From: Narthecium ossifragum
Taxonomy: Eukaryota > Streptophyta > Magnoliopsida > Dioscoreales > Nartheciaceae
Assembly (NCBI GenBank): GCA_963920575.1
Contig: OY986969.1
Location: 23,165,434-23,229,433 of the forward strand
DNA length: 64,000 bases
Reading direction: 5' to 3'
Shown here in pieces: positions 1 through 10,700 of the stretch. The notes under the pieces were generated by a model. That model had not been told where the DNA came from and made no database searches. It worked only from the letters and a program-made list of their open reading frames with translations. Numbering within the stretch: position 1 is the first letter of the stretch; every line of letters starts with the position of its first letter. The translations under genes were made by a program, and so were the position numbers.

Positions 1-1636
1 CAGAATCTAATTTCAGCTCTTCAACATGTGAAAGTGCTCAGTGCATTAAGATATGTCAAGTTAACCCTAAATCATGGTAAAAGTGTTAAAGTATAGAGAT
101 AATGCCATGCATAGCTAAATTTGCTAGACTTTATATGACATATAAATTTCCGAACAAATCATCGAATAGATTTCTAAATCATGCATCTTTATCAATAAAA
201 ATCATAATGTCATTCTTTTGACATGTTTTAAGGGATGTATAATAGACATGAATTCCCTAAGAATCATAAACATAAATTTCTAGAATTCTACCCCCCAACT
301 TAAATGTAATTGTCCTCAATTACACTAAGTCATAAAAATAAAGCAAGGTATAAAGGGTAGAGATCACCATAAGATCGTGTCAGAATAGTCGGCTTCCACA
401 TTATAATCACCACCTCGCCCACACAATGGAAACATCGCCATGTCAAGAAATCATGTCTCTAGAAAATACGATCTATATTTGGTAGAAATATACGCCCATG
501 AGCAATGTACAAAGGAACACCTGCCATAAAAATACCTTTCCAAAAAATCAAATAGAATAGAATAGAAAATATATCATTAATAGCAAAAAGGCATATAAAT
601 TATTAAAAATTTTGGCAGAGTCTCCTTTGTATTTCTTGAATATGTAGCCTGTACAATCATTAATCCACATAATTTAAAATATAGACATTAAAATATATTA
701 AATCATCCATGCGCAACACCAAAAATATTCAGCATCAATAATATTGTCCTGATTGATGATCGCGACCGTCTGATCAGACAAATGGGTTTTGGAGTATATA
801 TATCGCGTCAATCAGCAATCGGACGGCTGAGAGCTCGCCGGCCGGTGATCAACGGTGAAACGTCGTTGCCGGAGGACGGGAAGGGCTGGGATAGAATCGT
901 GGAGGGCCAAGGACTTTACTGGTGAAGTCTGATCGAAGCATAGTGGCCTCTAGACGACGGAGCGGCGGTGGACGGCTTTGAGGAAGATGGCCGGAGTTGG
1001 AATCCGGCGGTCGGAGCTTCAATTGAGGTAGGCAAGGATCGAGGAAGGATCTTGGAGACCTAAGGAACTCACCTATATGATTTATTTGAAGAATTGGAGT
1101 TCCAGGAGGCGAATAGAAGATGGTCGGAGAGGTTGAGACCGTCGGTGGTGAGATCCAGTGATCTAGGCCGCAAGCAAAGTTTTTGATGGGTGGGAAGTGT
1201 TCGTGGCAGCCGGAAGACGCTTCTGGAAGTGGCTAAGGGCGGTGGGAAGCCATGGAGGAGGGGATCGGAGATGGCGGATGAAACAGGGGAGGCTCACCGG
1301 CGTCGTAGGAGGTGATATTGAGTGAAGATGAGGTCGGGAGGAGGTAGAGGAAAAGATGGCGGTGATGTAGGTGGTAGTTTGGAGGGACGGGGATGGGCGG
1401 AGAGACGGCGACGGGCAGCGGTCGGCGACGGCTCGGGGACGAGCCGGGACGACGAGCCCATGGCTCGCTGGTGAGCCGCGACGAGAAGGAGAGAGAAAAA
1501 CTCGGGAAAAATAAGGGAAATCCGGGGAAAAATGGAAAACTGGAAACAAAAACATGAAAAAATCCTAAAAATTAAGGAAAATCCTAAAAATTAAAAAGAA
1601 CTCCTAAAAACTGGGTCCTCCCAGCAAGTGCTCGGT

Positions 1637-3463
1637 TTATCGTCTTCCGCTCGACATTATGCTATATGGATTAAAACCGAATTTGGGTGGCCGATGATTC
1701 CATGTAAAGAAATACATGGATTTAAGAATAGAGAAAACATGCAGACATGATTTATTAATGAAGAACGGATGGTCCAAGGCAAATAAATCATTAAAAATTC
1801 TAGCTAATAGTCGATCATCATCCTGCAAATCATGTGAATCAGTAAATTTGTCCATCATCAAATAGGCTTTTGGTGGTCGATGGGTGAAAGTAAAGAAATA
1901 CATGTTCCTAAGAATGGCGAGGAAGTGTAAACATGTTTTATCAAAGAATAAAGAAGGATTTATGGCAAACAATTCAGTAAAAGTTTTAATCATGGGCCAA
2001 TTCTCATCCTTCAAGCCATGAATTTCAATAAAAAGATCCATCCTCAAGTGGTCTTTTGGAGGTCGATGATTTGAGGTAAAGAAATACATGGTCCGAAGAA
2101 GGGTAAAGCCATGCAAACAAGCTTCGTCAAAGAAAAAGGGAATGTCCGTAGCAAACAAAGTTCTAGAAGGACGAGAAGTCTTTATAAGATCTTTGATGAA
2201 GTTTCGATGAAAATGAGCATAGTCTCTACTCAAAATAAGGTCTATACTCCCCAAATGTTCAACTAGTGTGAATGACATGAATGGTAGAAGCTCAAATTGA
2301 GGTTTTCTATGAGAGGTTTGGCTAACATCACTAGATTCCTCATTATCATTTAAACAAGGCAAAACACCATCATCATCCAACACGTCAAAAACCGATAACT
2401 TATCATTATATGTACTTTCATCACCATAATCATCAAAAATCGGTAAAATATCACTCGCATATGATGCCTCAAGTACTGGCTCATTATCATTAAAAATATC
2501 ATTCACCGGTAATGACTTATCATACTGAACATTATCATCAATAGCATACTCAAACACCGGTAAGTCCTCATGAAACATATCAATGACATCAAATGCGGGT
2601 AATATCTCTTTATTAGCACCATCATTAATTTGTTCATCGGAAACCGGTGAGTTATCATAAACTATACCACCATCACATGCCTCAAAATCATTAACCGGAT
2701 AAGCATTATCAACATCCTCATTAATCGTAGGAGGCTCTAAGTCACACATGCTTTCATCACTATCATCATCATCATGAACAATATGAGGCAGTTGTCCATT
2801 CAACCATTTAATATGTGCCGCCGACCAGAAATCATCAATAATATCATCACACAGCGGCGAAACATCATTCGACTCATCATGAACAAGTGAAGTCTCATTA
2901 GGAATCTCATAAGTGCATGTGTCACTAACATTGACAACTTGGCTATCACCAGTAACATTATTAAAACTAGGAAGTGCCGAATCATTCCTACAATCATCAA
3001 CCGCATCATCGTAGGATTCAATCAAAGATGTGAGTTGCTCCATTTGGGCTTGTATCCTAGCTATTGATTGCGAATGAGAATGTAAAATTTCTTGTAGAAA
3101 TATTCTTTCATCTAAAGATGGCTCTACTTGTGCTTGCGGTTCAAGAGAGACAGAAGGCTCATACCAATGTTGGGGTGGTGGGTATTGTGGTTGAGAAGGA
3201 TAAGACGGTTCAAAACGAGGTGCATAGTGCGGGTTAGGATAGTAACCTTGGTGTTGAACATTCGGATGATAGTAACCTTGGTATTGCCAATTGGGGTATG
3301 TATGACTACTCAAATTCGGATCATAAGAGTATGCATGCAAATTATATGCTGGATTTGAACAATCATATGTGTCATTAACATAAGCGAGTGTATGACTAGA
3401 TGGTAAAGAATAATCATGTAATGCATCACCCGGTGGCATATACTTATCGGCCATGTATATCAA
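1637..3463 (-). CDS. 608-residue ORF of the Athila-like element, unknown function
   Basis: An uninterrupted ORF that begins about 280 bases downstream of the primer-binding site. Residues about 1-110 are rich in Tyr, Pro, His and Gln (YQGYYHPN-type repeats). A short amphipathic segment near residues 115-150 (IARIQAQMEQL) looks like the coiled segment seen in Athila-type Gag proteins; this is a weak resemblance. Residues about 190-400 are very acidic and Asn-rich, with repeated NDxxPVFD-like phrases. The C-terminal third (about 430-600) holds three tandem modules of roughly 62 residues, each containing CLHxFxxLRxMYFFT and HRPPK. No zinc knuckle, protease or polymerase motif is present. It is most likely a retrotransposon accessory or remodelled Gag protein; the function is unknown to me. 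Confidence 0.55.
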   Translation of the reverse strand: MIYMADKYMPPGDALHDYSLPSSHTLAYVNDTYDCSNPAYNLHAYSYDPNLSSHTYPNWQYQGYYHPNVQHQGYYPNPHYAPRFEPSYPSQPQYPPPQHWYEPSVSLEPQAQVEPSLDERIFLQEILHSHSQSIARIQAQMEQLTSLIESYDDAVDDCRNDSALPSFNNVTGDSQVVNVSDTCTYEIPNETSLVHDESNDVSPLCDDIIDDFWSAAHIKWLNGQLPHIVHDDDDSDESMCDLEPPTINEDVDNAYPVNDFEACDGGIVYDNSPVSDEQINDGANKEILPAFDVIDMFHEDLPVFEYAIDDNVQYDKSLPVNDIFNDNEPVLEASYASDILPIFDDYGDESTYNDKLSVFDVLDDDGVLPCLNDNEESSDVSQTSHRKPQFELLPFMSFTLVEHLGSIDLILSRDYAHFHRNFIKDLIKTSRPSRTLFATDIPFFFDEACLHGFTLLRTMYFFTSNHRPPKDHLRMDLFIEIHGLKDENWPMIKTFTELFAINPSLFFDKTCLHFLAILRNMYFFTFTHRPPKAYLMMDKFTDSHDLQDDDRLLARIFNDLFALDHPFFINKSCLHVFSILKSMYFFTWNHRPPKFGFNPYSIMSSGRR

Positions 3464-3742
3464 TCAAAACAATCAAGGATCACACCAAAAAGATAGAAAT
3501 ACGTTACAGTGGATGGTCCAAGAATGAGACGCCCGTCGTCGCTTAGATGTTCTCAAATCTCACACGGCGGTGTCTTCTATCAACACAAAGATATAGAAAT
3601 GTTAGCACAAATTCTATTTTTGTATTTTTAAATTTTAATTTTTTTTATGATTTTCGTTTTTTTTTTATAAATAAATAAGAACAAAAGAAACAACTAGTTG
3701 GAAGCAACTACACTAAGTAAACAACTTAAAACCCTAATTAAT

Positions 3743-3760
3743 TCCCCGGCAACGGCGCCA
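3743..3760 (-). other. tRNA-Asp-type primer-binding site
   Basis: Eighteen bases read TGGCGCCGTTGCCGGGGA on the minus strand, complementary to the 3' end of plant tRNA-Asp including CCA. The site lies six bases inside the LTR boundary at 3767, as expected for minus-strand priming. It fixes both the orientation of the element and which LTR is the 5' one. Confidence 0.85.
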
Positions 3761-3766
3761 AAATTC

Positions 3767-5384
3767 TGGCACGCCTTGAAAAGTGTCGTTACCTTAACAA
3801 GGACGCCAAAATTACAAATTTATAATCAAACTACTAACTAACTACTTTATGGGTAGATAGTAATGAGTCCGAGTCGAATCCACAGGGAACTAATGGTTTA
3901 AGTCATATACTAGGTATAATTCCTAGTCAAGGAGTTGGGAAAAAAATAATCTTTTGGGTTTTTATCTAGAACTAAACAAATACGAAAAGAGTACTAATAG
4001 ATAAGATAATGCCAAGGAACTCTAATCAATAATAAAGAACTTACTAGGTATTCCTAAGATAAGAGCAGAAAAATCAACTTAGATGATTTCATATAGTCGA
4101 TAGGTGAATGGCTAGAAGTCCTATCGCTCAACGAAGACGTCGGGGATAATATCAAGAATGGATATTGGTAAATAATCAAGATGGTTCTGGCACCTTGAGA
4201 TCGCCTACTAGAATGTATCAAGGATTAGAGTTAACCTAGTGGTTCTGGCACTAGCATTGTGGTTCTAGCACATATGAAATCCCTAATCTCGAATAATGAT
4301 GAATAACGGATTAAGAAGCGGTCATAATGGTTCTAGCATTATGTGTAATGGTCCTAGCATTACAAGGCTCTTAATCTCGAGAAGGAGATCCTCACATCCA
4401 TGGTCCTAGCACGGATGTTTGATGAGAATCTCTAATCTCAAGCCCTAACATGCACAAGACCTAAATCTAGGGCATATAGGAACAAATCATTCATCTAACA
4501 TATAATAATAATCACACCAATAGATAAGAACATAAAAACAATCCATTCAATCATCAAACGTATGATTTACAACTCATAATCTATAGAAAACCCTAATAAA
4601 TAACTTTACTACATCATAGAATTCCTAGGCTAGGGTTTAGGTACTCATCTTAAGAAGAGGACACCTTGATGAAGGTTGTTGAAGCCATTCATCCATGGAT
4701 CTTCTCCCAAAGATCTAACCCTAACCCTCATTTATTTGAGAAGAAAGGAGGAAGAAAAAGGGGGAAGAAAGCTGCAAAAAACGTCTAAAGGAACCCCAAA
4801 TTCGGCCTTGGAAGGCTGCCAAAACGCCCCCAAAGAAGGCTATTTATAGCCTAAGACAAACCCTAACTCGGATTAGTCAATTTCCTTTTATTTTTCCCGC
4901 AGCGCCCAAGGAGATCGATCTCCTTTGGGTTGAGATCGATCTTCTTCACTTCGGGAACTTCAAAAACTGGAATTTGCCCGACCCAGATCGATCTGCATGG
5001 GAAGCAGATCGATCTGGTTTTTTCGTAACAGCTTCTTCTGCACCTCTGTACTAAAAATGGCATATCTTCCTCTAGGAAACTCCAAATCACGAACCGTAAA
5101 AAGTTCTGGAATCTAGACTTCAAGAGCTTTCCAACCATATATAGCACATCATCTGGTTCTTCCTGAACATGTACAGTTTTGATGTCAAAGATGGTCCATC
5201 TTTGCTCCTTTGCTCTTTTGCTCCTAGCATGTTCTTTATTTGTTCGGTTTAGCACCAAACTTGATCTAATCTTCGCTAAGGGTCCTTAAGCCTGAAATGG
5301 GGAAAAGACAATCAAAATAGCATTGCTCGGAGACTAACGAGACCTAGTTAAAAGGGTGATTTGTGCACTTTTCACGCGTTATCA
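3767..5384 (-). repeat. 5' LTR of the minus-strand Athila-like element
   Basis: The LTR starts with TG and ends with TTATCA on the plus strand. The same family recurs as solo LTRs at 5582-7092 and 11642-13217, in the same orientation. The body of this copy and the 5582 copy are almost identical by eye. The copies share a start block (the ACGCCTTGAAAAGTGTCG type), an unusual central array of phrases around 'ggttctggcac', and a distal region with GATCGATC palindromes. A TATA-like motif on the minus strand (4848-4840) would drive transcription of the element towards lower coordinates. Confidence 0.85.
4840..4848 (-). promoter_or_regulatory. LTR TATA box
   Basis: TATAAATAG on the minus strand, inside the LTR. 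The same motif is kept in the solo LTR at 6630-6622 but is degraded in the solo LTR at 11642-13217, where the matching place reads roughly GGATACAAATAG. This suggests that only the first two copies keep a normal core promoter. Confidence 0.5.
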
Positions 5385-5491
5385 GTTCTGAGGTGTAGCC
5401 GGTGTCCGGTTTTCTTGTCTCTTGAGTACAGGGTGTGCCTACTCAGCGGTGTTGTCTTCCCGCCTAACAATGCTAGTTTCCTACTTGTGAG

Positions 5492-7364
5492 ATGGCAGTG
5501 TTGGTTTCCTGCCTCGCTGAGGGTGACCCAGTATGTGACCAGCTCGGCTGGAAAACCATGACTGAGGCCCCTCAGGGACACTGACACGCCTTGAAAAGTG
5601 TCGTTACCTTAACAAGAACGCCAAAATTACAAATTTATAATTCGAATCACTAACTAACTACTTTATGGGTAGATAGTAATTAGTCCGAGTCGAATCCACA
5701 GGGAACTAATGGTTTAAGTCGTATACTAGGTATAATTCCTAACAAGGAGTTGGGAAAAAAATAATCTTTTGGGTTTTTATCTAGAACTAAATAAATACGA
5801 AAAGAGTACTAATAGATAAGATAATGCCAAGGAACTCTAATCAATAATAAAGAACTTACTAGGTATTCCTAAGATAAGAGCAGATAAATCAACTTAGATG
5901 ATTTCATATAGTCGATAGGTGAATGGCTAAAAGCCCTACCGCTCGACGAAGACGTCGGGGATAATATCAAGAATGGATATTGGTAAGTAATCAAGATGGT
6001 TCTGGCACCTTGAGATCGCCTAATAGAATGTATCAAGGATTAGAGTTACCCTAGTGGTTCTGACACTAGCGTTGTGGTACTAGCACATACGAAATCCCTA
6101 ATCTCGAATAATGATGAATAACGGATTAAGAAGCGGTCATAATGGTTCTAGCATTATGTGTAATGGTCCTAGCATTACAAGGCTCTTAATCTCGAGAAGG
6201 AAATCCTCACATCCATGGTCCTAGCACGGATGTTTGATGAGAATCTCTAATCTCAAGCCCTAACATGCACAAGACCTAAATCTAGGGCATATAGGAACAA
6301 ATCATTCATCTAACATATAATAATAATCACACCAATAGATAAGAACATAAAAACAATCCATTCAATCATCAAACGTATGATTTACAACTCATAATCTATA
6401 GAAAACCCTAATAAATAACTTTACTACATCATAGAATCCCTAGGCTAGGGTTTAGTTGCTCATCTTAAGAAGGAGATCCGTCGATGAAGGTTGTCGCCGC
6501 GCTCCACCCATGGATCTTCCACCAAAGATATAACCTAATTTGTGGAAAAGAAACTAAGAGAAACCCTAAAAAATGAACAAAATTCGACCATGGAAGGCTG
6601 TCAAAACGCCCCCAAAGAAGGCTATTTATAGCCTAAGACAAACCCTAACTCAGATTAGTCAGTTTCCTTTTATTTTTTCCGCAGCGCCCAAGGAGATCGA
6701 TCTCCTTTGGGATGAGATCGATATGGTTTTCCGTAACTGCTTCTTCTGCACCTCTGTACTAAAAATAGCATATCTTCCTCTAGGAAACTCCAAATCACGA
6801 ACCGTAAAAAGTTCTGGAATCTAGACTTCAAGAGCTTTCCAACCATGTATAGCACATCATCTGGTTCTTCCTAAGCAGGTACAGTTTTGATGTCAAAGAT
6901 GGTCCATCTTTGCTCCTTTGCTCTTTTGCTCCTAACAGGTTCTTTATTTGTTCGTTTTAGCACCAAACTTGATCTAATCTTCGATGAGGGTCCTTAAGCC
7001 TGAAATGGGGAAAATACAATCAAAATAGCATTGCTCAGAAATTAACAAGACCTAGTTAAAGGGGCGATTTGTGCACTTTTCACGTCTTATCAGACACGCA
7101 GTGGGGTTATGGGACCCATGTGTACAAACTTTGCTAGAGGACGACACTGTTGCGTTTCAAGGGGAAGATGAGGTTAGGTGGTGGCAGTGTCTGGGTTCTG
7201 ATCGGGAGGAGCTCGAGGTGGCGCTGTTGTGATTCGGTGTAGGGTATTTTAAGAAGTTGGAGTTCATCGGGTTCGTGATGAGGCCGGAATGGCCGGAGTT
7301 GGTGACTTCGCCGGAATTGGTTGACGAAGATGGTGGCGGTTCGTCGGAGGGTGGCGGCGGTTGA
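5492..7364 (+). pseudogene. Split coding relic interrupted by a solo LTR, family not recognised
   Basis: If the solo LTR (5582-7092) and one copy of its target duplication are removed in thought, a single plus-strand frame runs from 5492 to 5581 and then from 7098 to 7364. It is broken only by one TGA at 7230-7232. The frame includes phrases such as GLWDPCVQTLLEDD, EDEVRWWQCLG and GFVMRPEWPELV, has a normal amino-acid mix, and is Trp- and acid-rich in the manner of a folded protein. It ends at a TGA at 7362. The upstream part may have been displaced by the Athila-like element at 1-5384. I do not recognise the family. It could be the last exon of a dead gene or a coding scrap of an older transposon. 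Confidence 0.35.
5582..7092 (-). repeat. Solo LTR, Athila-like family, TSD GACAC
   Basis: Starts TGACACGCC and ends TTATCA, homologous along its whole length to the LTR at 3767-5384. It is flanked by a perfect 5-bp target duplication GACAC (5577-5581 and 7093-7097). No internal retrotransposon DNA accompanies it, so it is the product of LTR-LTR recombination. The TATA motif is kept at 6630-6622 on the minus strand. Near 6690-6730 one GATCGATC-containing stretch is shorter than in the first LTR. Confidence 0.92.
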
Positions 7365-7791
7365 TGGCTGGAGTTGGATGGATTTAGGTTAGGATATTAC
7401 CACAATAAATGAGCGTATTTTTATCATAAAATTTTAAAAACCATCTATAACCGTTGGTCAGAGGACCTATGCCTCAAAAAAAAAAATCAATATGAAAAAA
7501 GTTACTAAACATCAATTTCCTGATGAATAAAAAAGGGAAAGGGTTGGGGTGTTGACTACATGAACTGGGCTAACCTTGAGACCGGCTTGGGCCTGAAATT
7601 AGTTATCTATTACCGGTTTTGGGATATTGGGCCTACCTTCCGATGGGGCCTTTGGGCCTCTTTTTAGACAGCGCGGAGAGATTAGTTCCTTTCCTGTGGT
7701 CCCGCCACTGTCGTCTTCCCAAATGGCTCGAGTCTCGCCTTTCTATCACTACCATAGCCAGCCTCATCTCCATCTCCCCTCCCACCGCGCC
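7365..7791 (+). promoter_or_regulatory. Upstream region and 5' leader of PPOX2
   Basis: About 430 bases between the coding relic and the PPOX2 start. It is GC-mixed and I see no clear TATA box. Two ATGs (7627 and 7723) lie here in frame with the PPOX2 start at 7792, with no stop between, so part of this leader may be translated (see the PPOX2 entry). Confidence 0.4.
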
Positions 7792-10700
7792 ATGGCTTCT
7801 ACGCTCCACGAGGATGACAAGAAGCCTAGTAATCTTTCACATCTCTATCTCTCTACTGTCCAGGGATTTGATTCTTTAGCAGCAGCATCTTTGATGATGA
7901 ATCTTGAAGTGTTTTGATGCCAAGATTTCATCAATCTTGTACCATTTCATTTCACGGATTTTTTTTCTCTCCGATTCAAGAACCCTAGTTCAGGTTGGTT
8001 TTAGAATAATAGTTTCGAGATAGAACAGAATTTATGAATTCTTGTGGGTGGATTGCGTTGGAAAGAACCCTGTCTCCCTAGTTTCAAGATAGTTGCAAGA
8101 ATGCACAGTAGTTAGATGTTGTTCTTCGTGGATCTTTTTCCTCGTTCTTTTTTTACCTGTATATGGGGGTGTCTTTGATGTGCTCTTTTATCGTATTTGT
8201 TGCACAGTGTTAAATGGATAACTTCTTGGATTTCTTTCAGGCCGCGTCAAGTCAGTGGCAGTTGTTGGTGGTGGAGTTAGGTATGTTTGAACAACCAAAT
8301 TGTGAGGCCTTGGCATGATTTCGTAGTTTCGCACTTTTGTGCTCACGTGGCTTTGTTCCTTAAGAGTTGCTTGGCCTATATGGCCAGGAGCTATGAATGA
8401 ATTGATGCGTGAAGACTAAATTAGTCATTTTGGAAGCACGTATGTGTACTGCATTAATCTGGATACTAGACACACCAATAACTAGAAAGAGATTATGTCT
8501 ATGGTATGCTTCCATTCTGCCATCTATATATCATTGGGACTTTTTTCTCTTTGCGATAACATTTCTTTTCTAGACTAAACAGTGAATCTTTCATTATATG
8601 TGTTCTTGTGCATATTCAGTATCGAGTCAACATTATAGTTGATTTTCTTTTTTGTCTATGTTTGTGTCGCTCATTCGTTTTTCATTATTGCCTGAGTTTC
8701 ACAAATTCTTACATTTTATAATTTGTGCAAATAATGTTCCCTATTCAGTGGGCTTGCTGCTGCATTTAAACTCAAGGCAAATGGTGTGAAGGTCACTCTC
8801 TTTGAAGCTGAAGAGAGAGCTGGAGGAAAAATAAGAAGTTCTTCCCATGATGGTCTTATATGGGATGAAGGGGCAAATACAATGGTGAGTTTTGGAGACC
8901 AAAGTATCATAGCGTCACTTGCTAATGAGATGACTCTATGTTGATTAAGAGGAAGCTTGAAGAAGCTTTCCGTTGCATTTGTCCTTTCATGTACCAACCA
9001 TTACGATTTCAGATTTTCTTCTCTAAGCACTTGTTATCTGCACAGACGGAATCTGGAATGGAGGTTGGAGGATTACTTGACGATCTTGGTCTTCGAGATA
9101 AGCAACAGTTTGTATGTCCTTATACCATAGAATGTAGTTTGTGTTTCAGAATACACAATCGAGAGTATATTTCTTGCTGCTTATAATTATTTTATGCTTT
9201 ATTGGCCACCAACTTACCCAGTGTCAAGCATGTTTAGGATGTTTTAAAGGGTTTCTGTATATCAGCTGTTGGATACTCGGGTATCTGGAATTGTACAAAT
9301 TCGAGCTTCCTTTTTTCATAACCTCGATTAATTTTAAGATTGTAACCTTGACTGTCTCACAGACACTATATGCAAACTATTTCTTTTTCTACACGTCGGC
9401 CACAGCTCCAACAAAGATGTAGTTGTAGGTGTCAGGATATTTGTCTCCCCTGTTACATATGGTTTTGCTTAGTTGGGTGCAGACCGACCTTAAAAAATAT
9501 TTTTGATTGCTCTGGTATATGTTTTATATATGAAGAATTAGCTGTGCATTCAGAATTACCAATTATAATATTAATGTTGATGTTAATGCTACAACCTGAT
9601 TTGATTGATGAAGTTGAGTGTTGCTCAAATGACAGCCGTTATCTCAGCATAAGCGGTACATTGTGAAGGATGGATTGCCACAACTGGTTTGTTTCTTTGG
9701 AGGATGTTTCCATTATATGTTAAGTTCTTGTTTACGTACTCATTCTGATGCTTCTCTGCTTGCCTACTTTGCATGTCAGTTACCATCAGACCCCATTGCA
9801 TTAATCAAAAGCAATATCCTTTCTCCTCAATCAAAGGTTTGTTTGCTTTCTTATTTTTACTTGGGAATTGTGAAATTCATGTTGTGTTTTTCTTTATTTA
9901 AAGACACATTTGTTGTCTGCATGTTTTATGTGGTTGCAATCATAATGTTACTGCGTAGTTGAAATATGGGGAAGCATGCAGTGTCCAGTGGAACCAACTC
10001 TGTGTTGGATACCAATGCTGTGGATGAGTTGCGGAGCGTTGGACGGCAATTTAGTGTGGTGGTAGTGTCCCCATATGATTCAGCATGAATAGGATTTTGG
10101 TGGGACGCTTTCATGTCTGCTGGTGCACCTTGCCCAACTTCTTGCACATTTTTGCTACTGTTGGGAACCACCATTGAACCCTTCTCATTGCTGGTGCTCC
10201 AAGCCTGTGTAAATGTGATTGAGCTGCTGATCGTTTGGTACATGCACAAGATAAGACGTAGCCTTGCTTCTCTTCAGAAGTTGAATGAAATAGAGGCCAT
10301 CTTGTTAAAACTATATGGCCATGAACGTTATTACTGTACACTCTTTCCAAGCATATGAATCATCTCATTTTTCATTTTTATCCATATTATTATTTTGCTT
10401 CCTCACATTAACCTTCGAAAATTGCTTACCAGGCTAGATTTTCTTTATCTTCTTGGCATTTTTTTCTCTATGACTTTATATGCTCTATGAGGTTTGTTAC
10501 ATGTGTCTTTGATGCATGTGTTCACATATTGCGTTCTGTAGAGTTCTATACAAACAGAAAGAGATAAGTACAAGTTATCTCCTCTCGGCTGGATGATTTC
10601 ATGATTAAGACATCTGGACACTTGCCCAACTTTGAACCTAATGTGAGAAGAAATACCTTTAAGCATACTGGGAGATGTTGTGAACACATCCTCGGCTGTA

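Larger units (their letters stand above)
1..5384 (-). mobile_element. Athila-like (Ty3/gypsy) LTR element, 5' part, probably non-autonomous
   Basis: Read on the minus strand, this stretch has a 1.6 kb LTR (5384-3767), then a primer-binding site matching the 3' end of tRNA-Asp, a short leader, and one long ORF (3463-1637). The remaining internal DNA (1636-1) has no coding sequence I recognise. A purine tract on the minus strand near 301-286 could be an internal polypurine tract. The five bases after the LTR (5385-5389, GTTCT) would be one copy of the target duplication; the other copy and the 3' LTR lie left of the window. A tRNA-Asp primer and LTRs starting TGATAAC on the transcribed strand are typical of Athila elements. 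No protease, reverse transcriptase or integrase motif is visible, so the copy may be a large non-autonomous derivative, but pol could lie outside the window. Confidence 0.75.

Noticed and set aside
1163..1555. 130-residue minus-strand ORF downstream of the 608-residue ORF
   Set aside because: Ser/Pro/Arg-rich with no pattern; explained by the purine-rich composition of the opposite strand.
3743..3760. Match to the 3' end of tRNA-Asp as a tRNA gene
   Set aside because: Only 18 bases match, on the minus strand beside an LTR; it is a primer-binding site, not a tRNA gene.
9926..10350. Antisense ORFs (107 and 79 residues) in PPOX2 intron 6
   Set aside because: No family recognised, no splice context, and overlapping sense ORFs of similar length; most likely chance.
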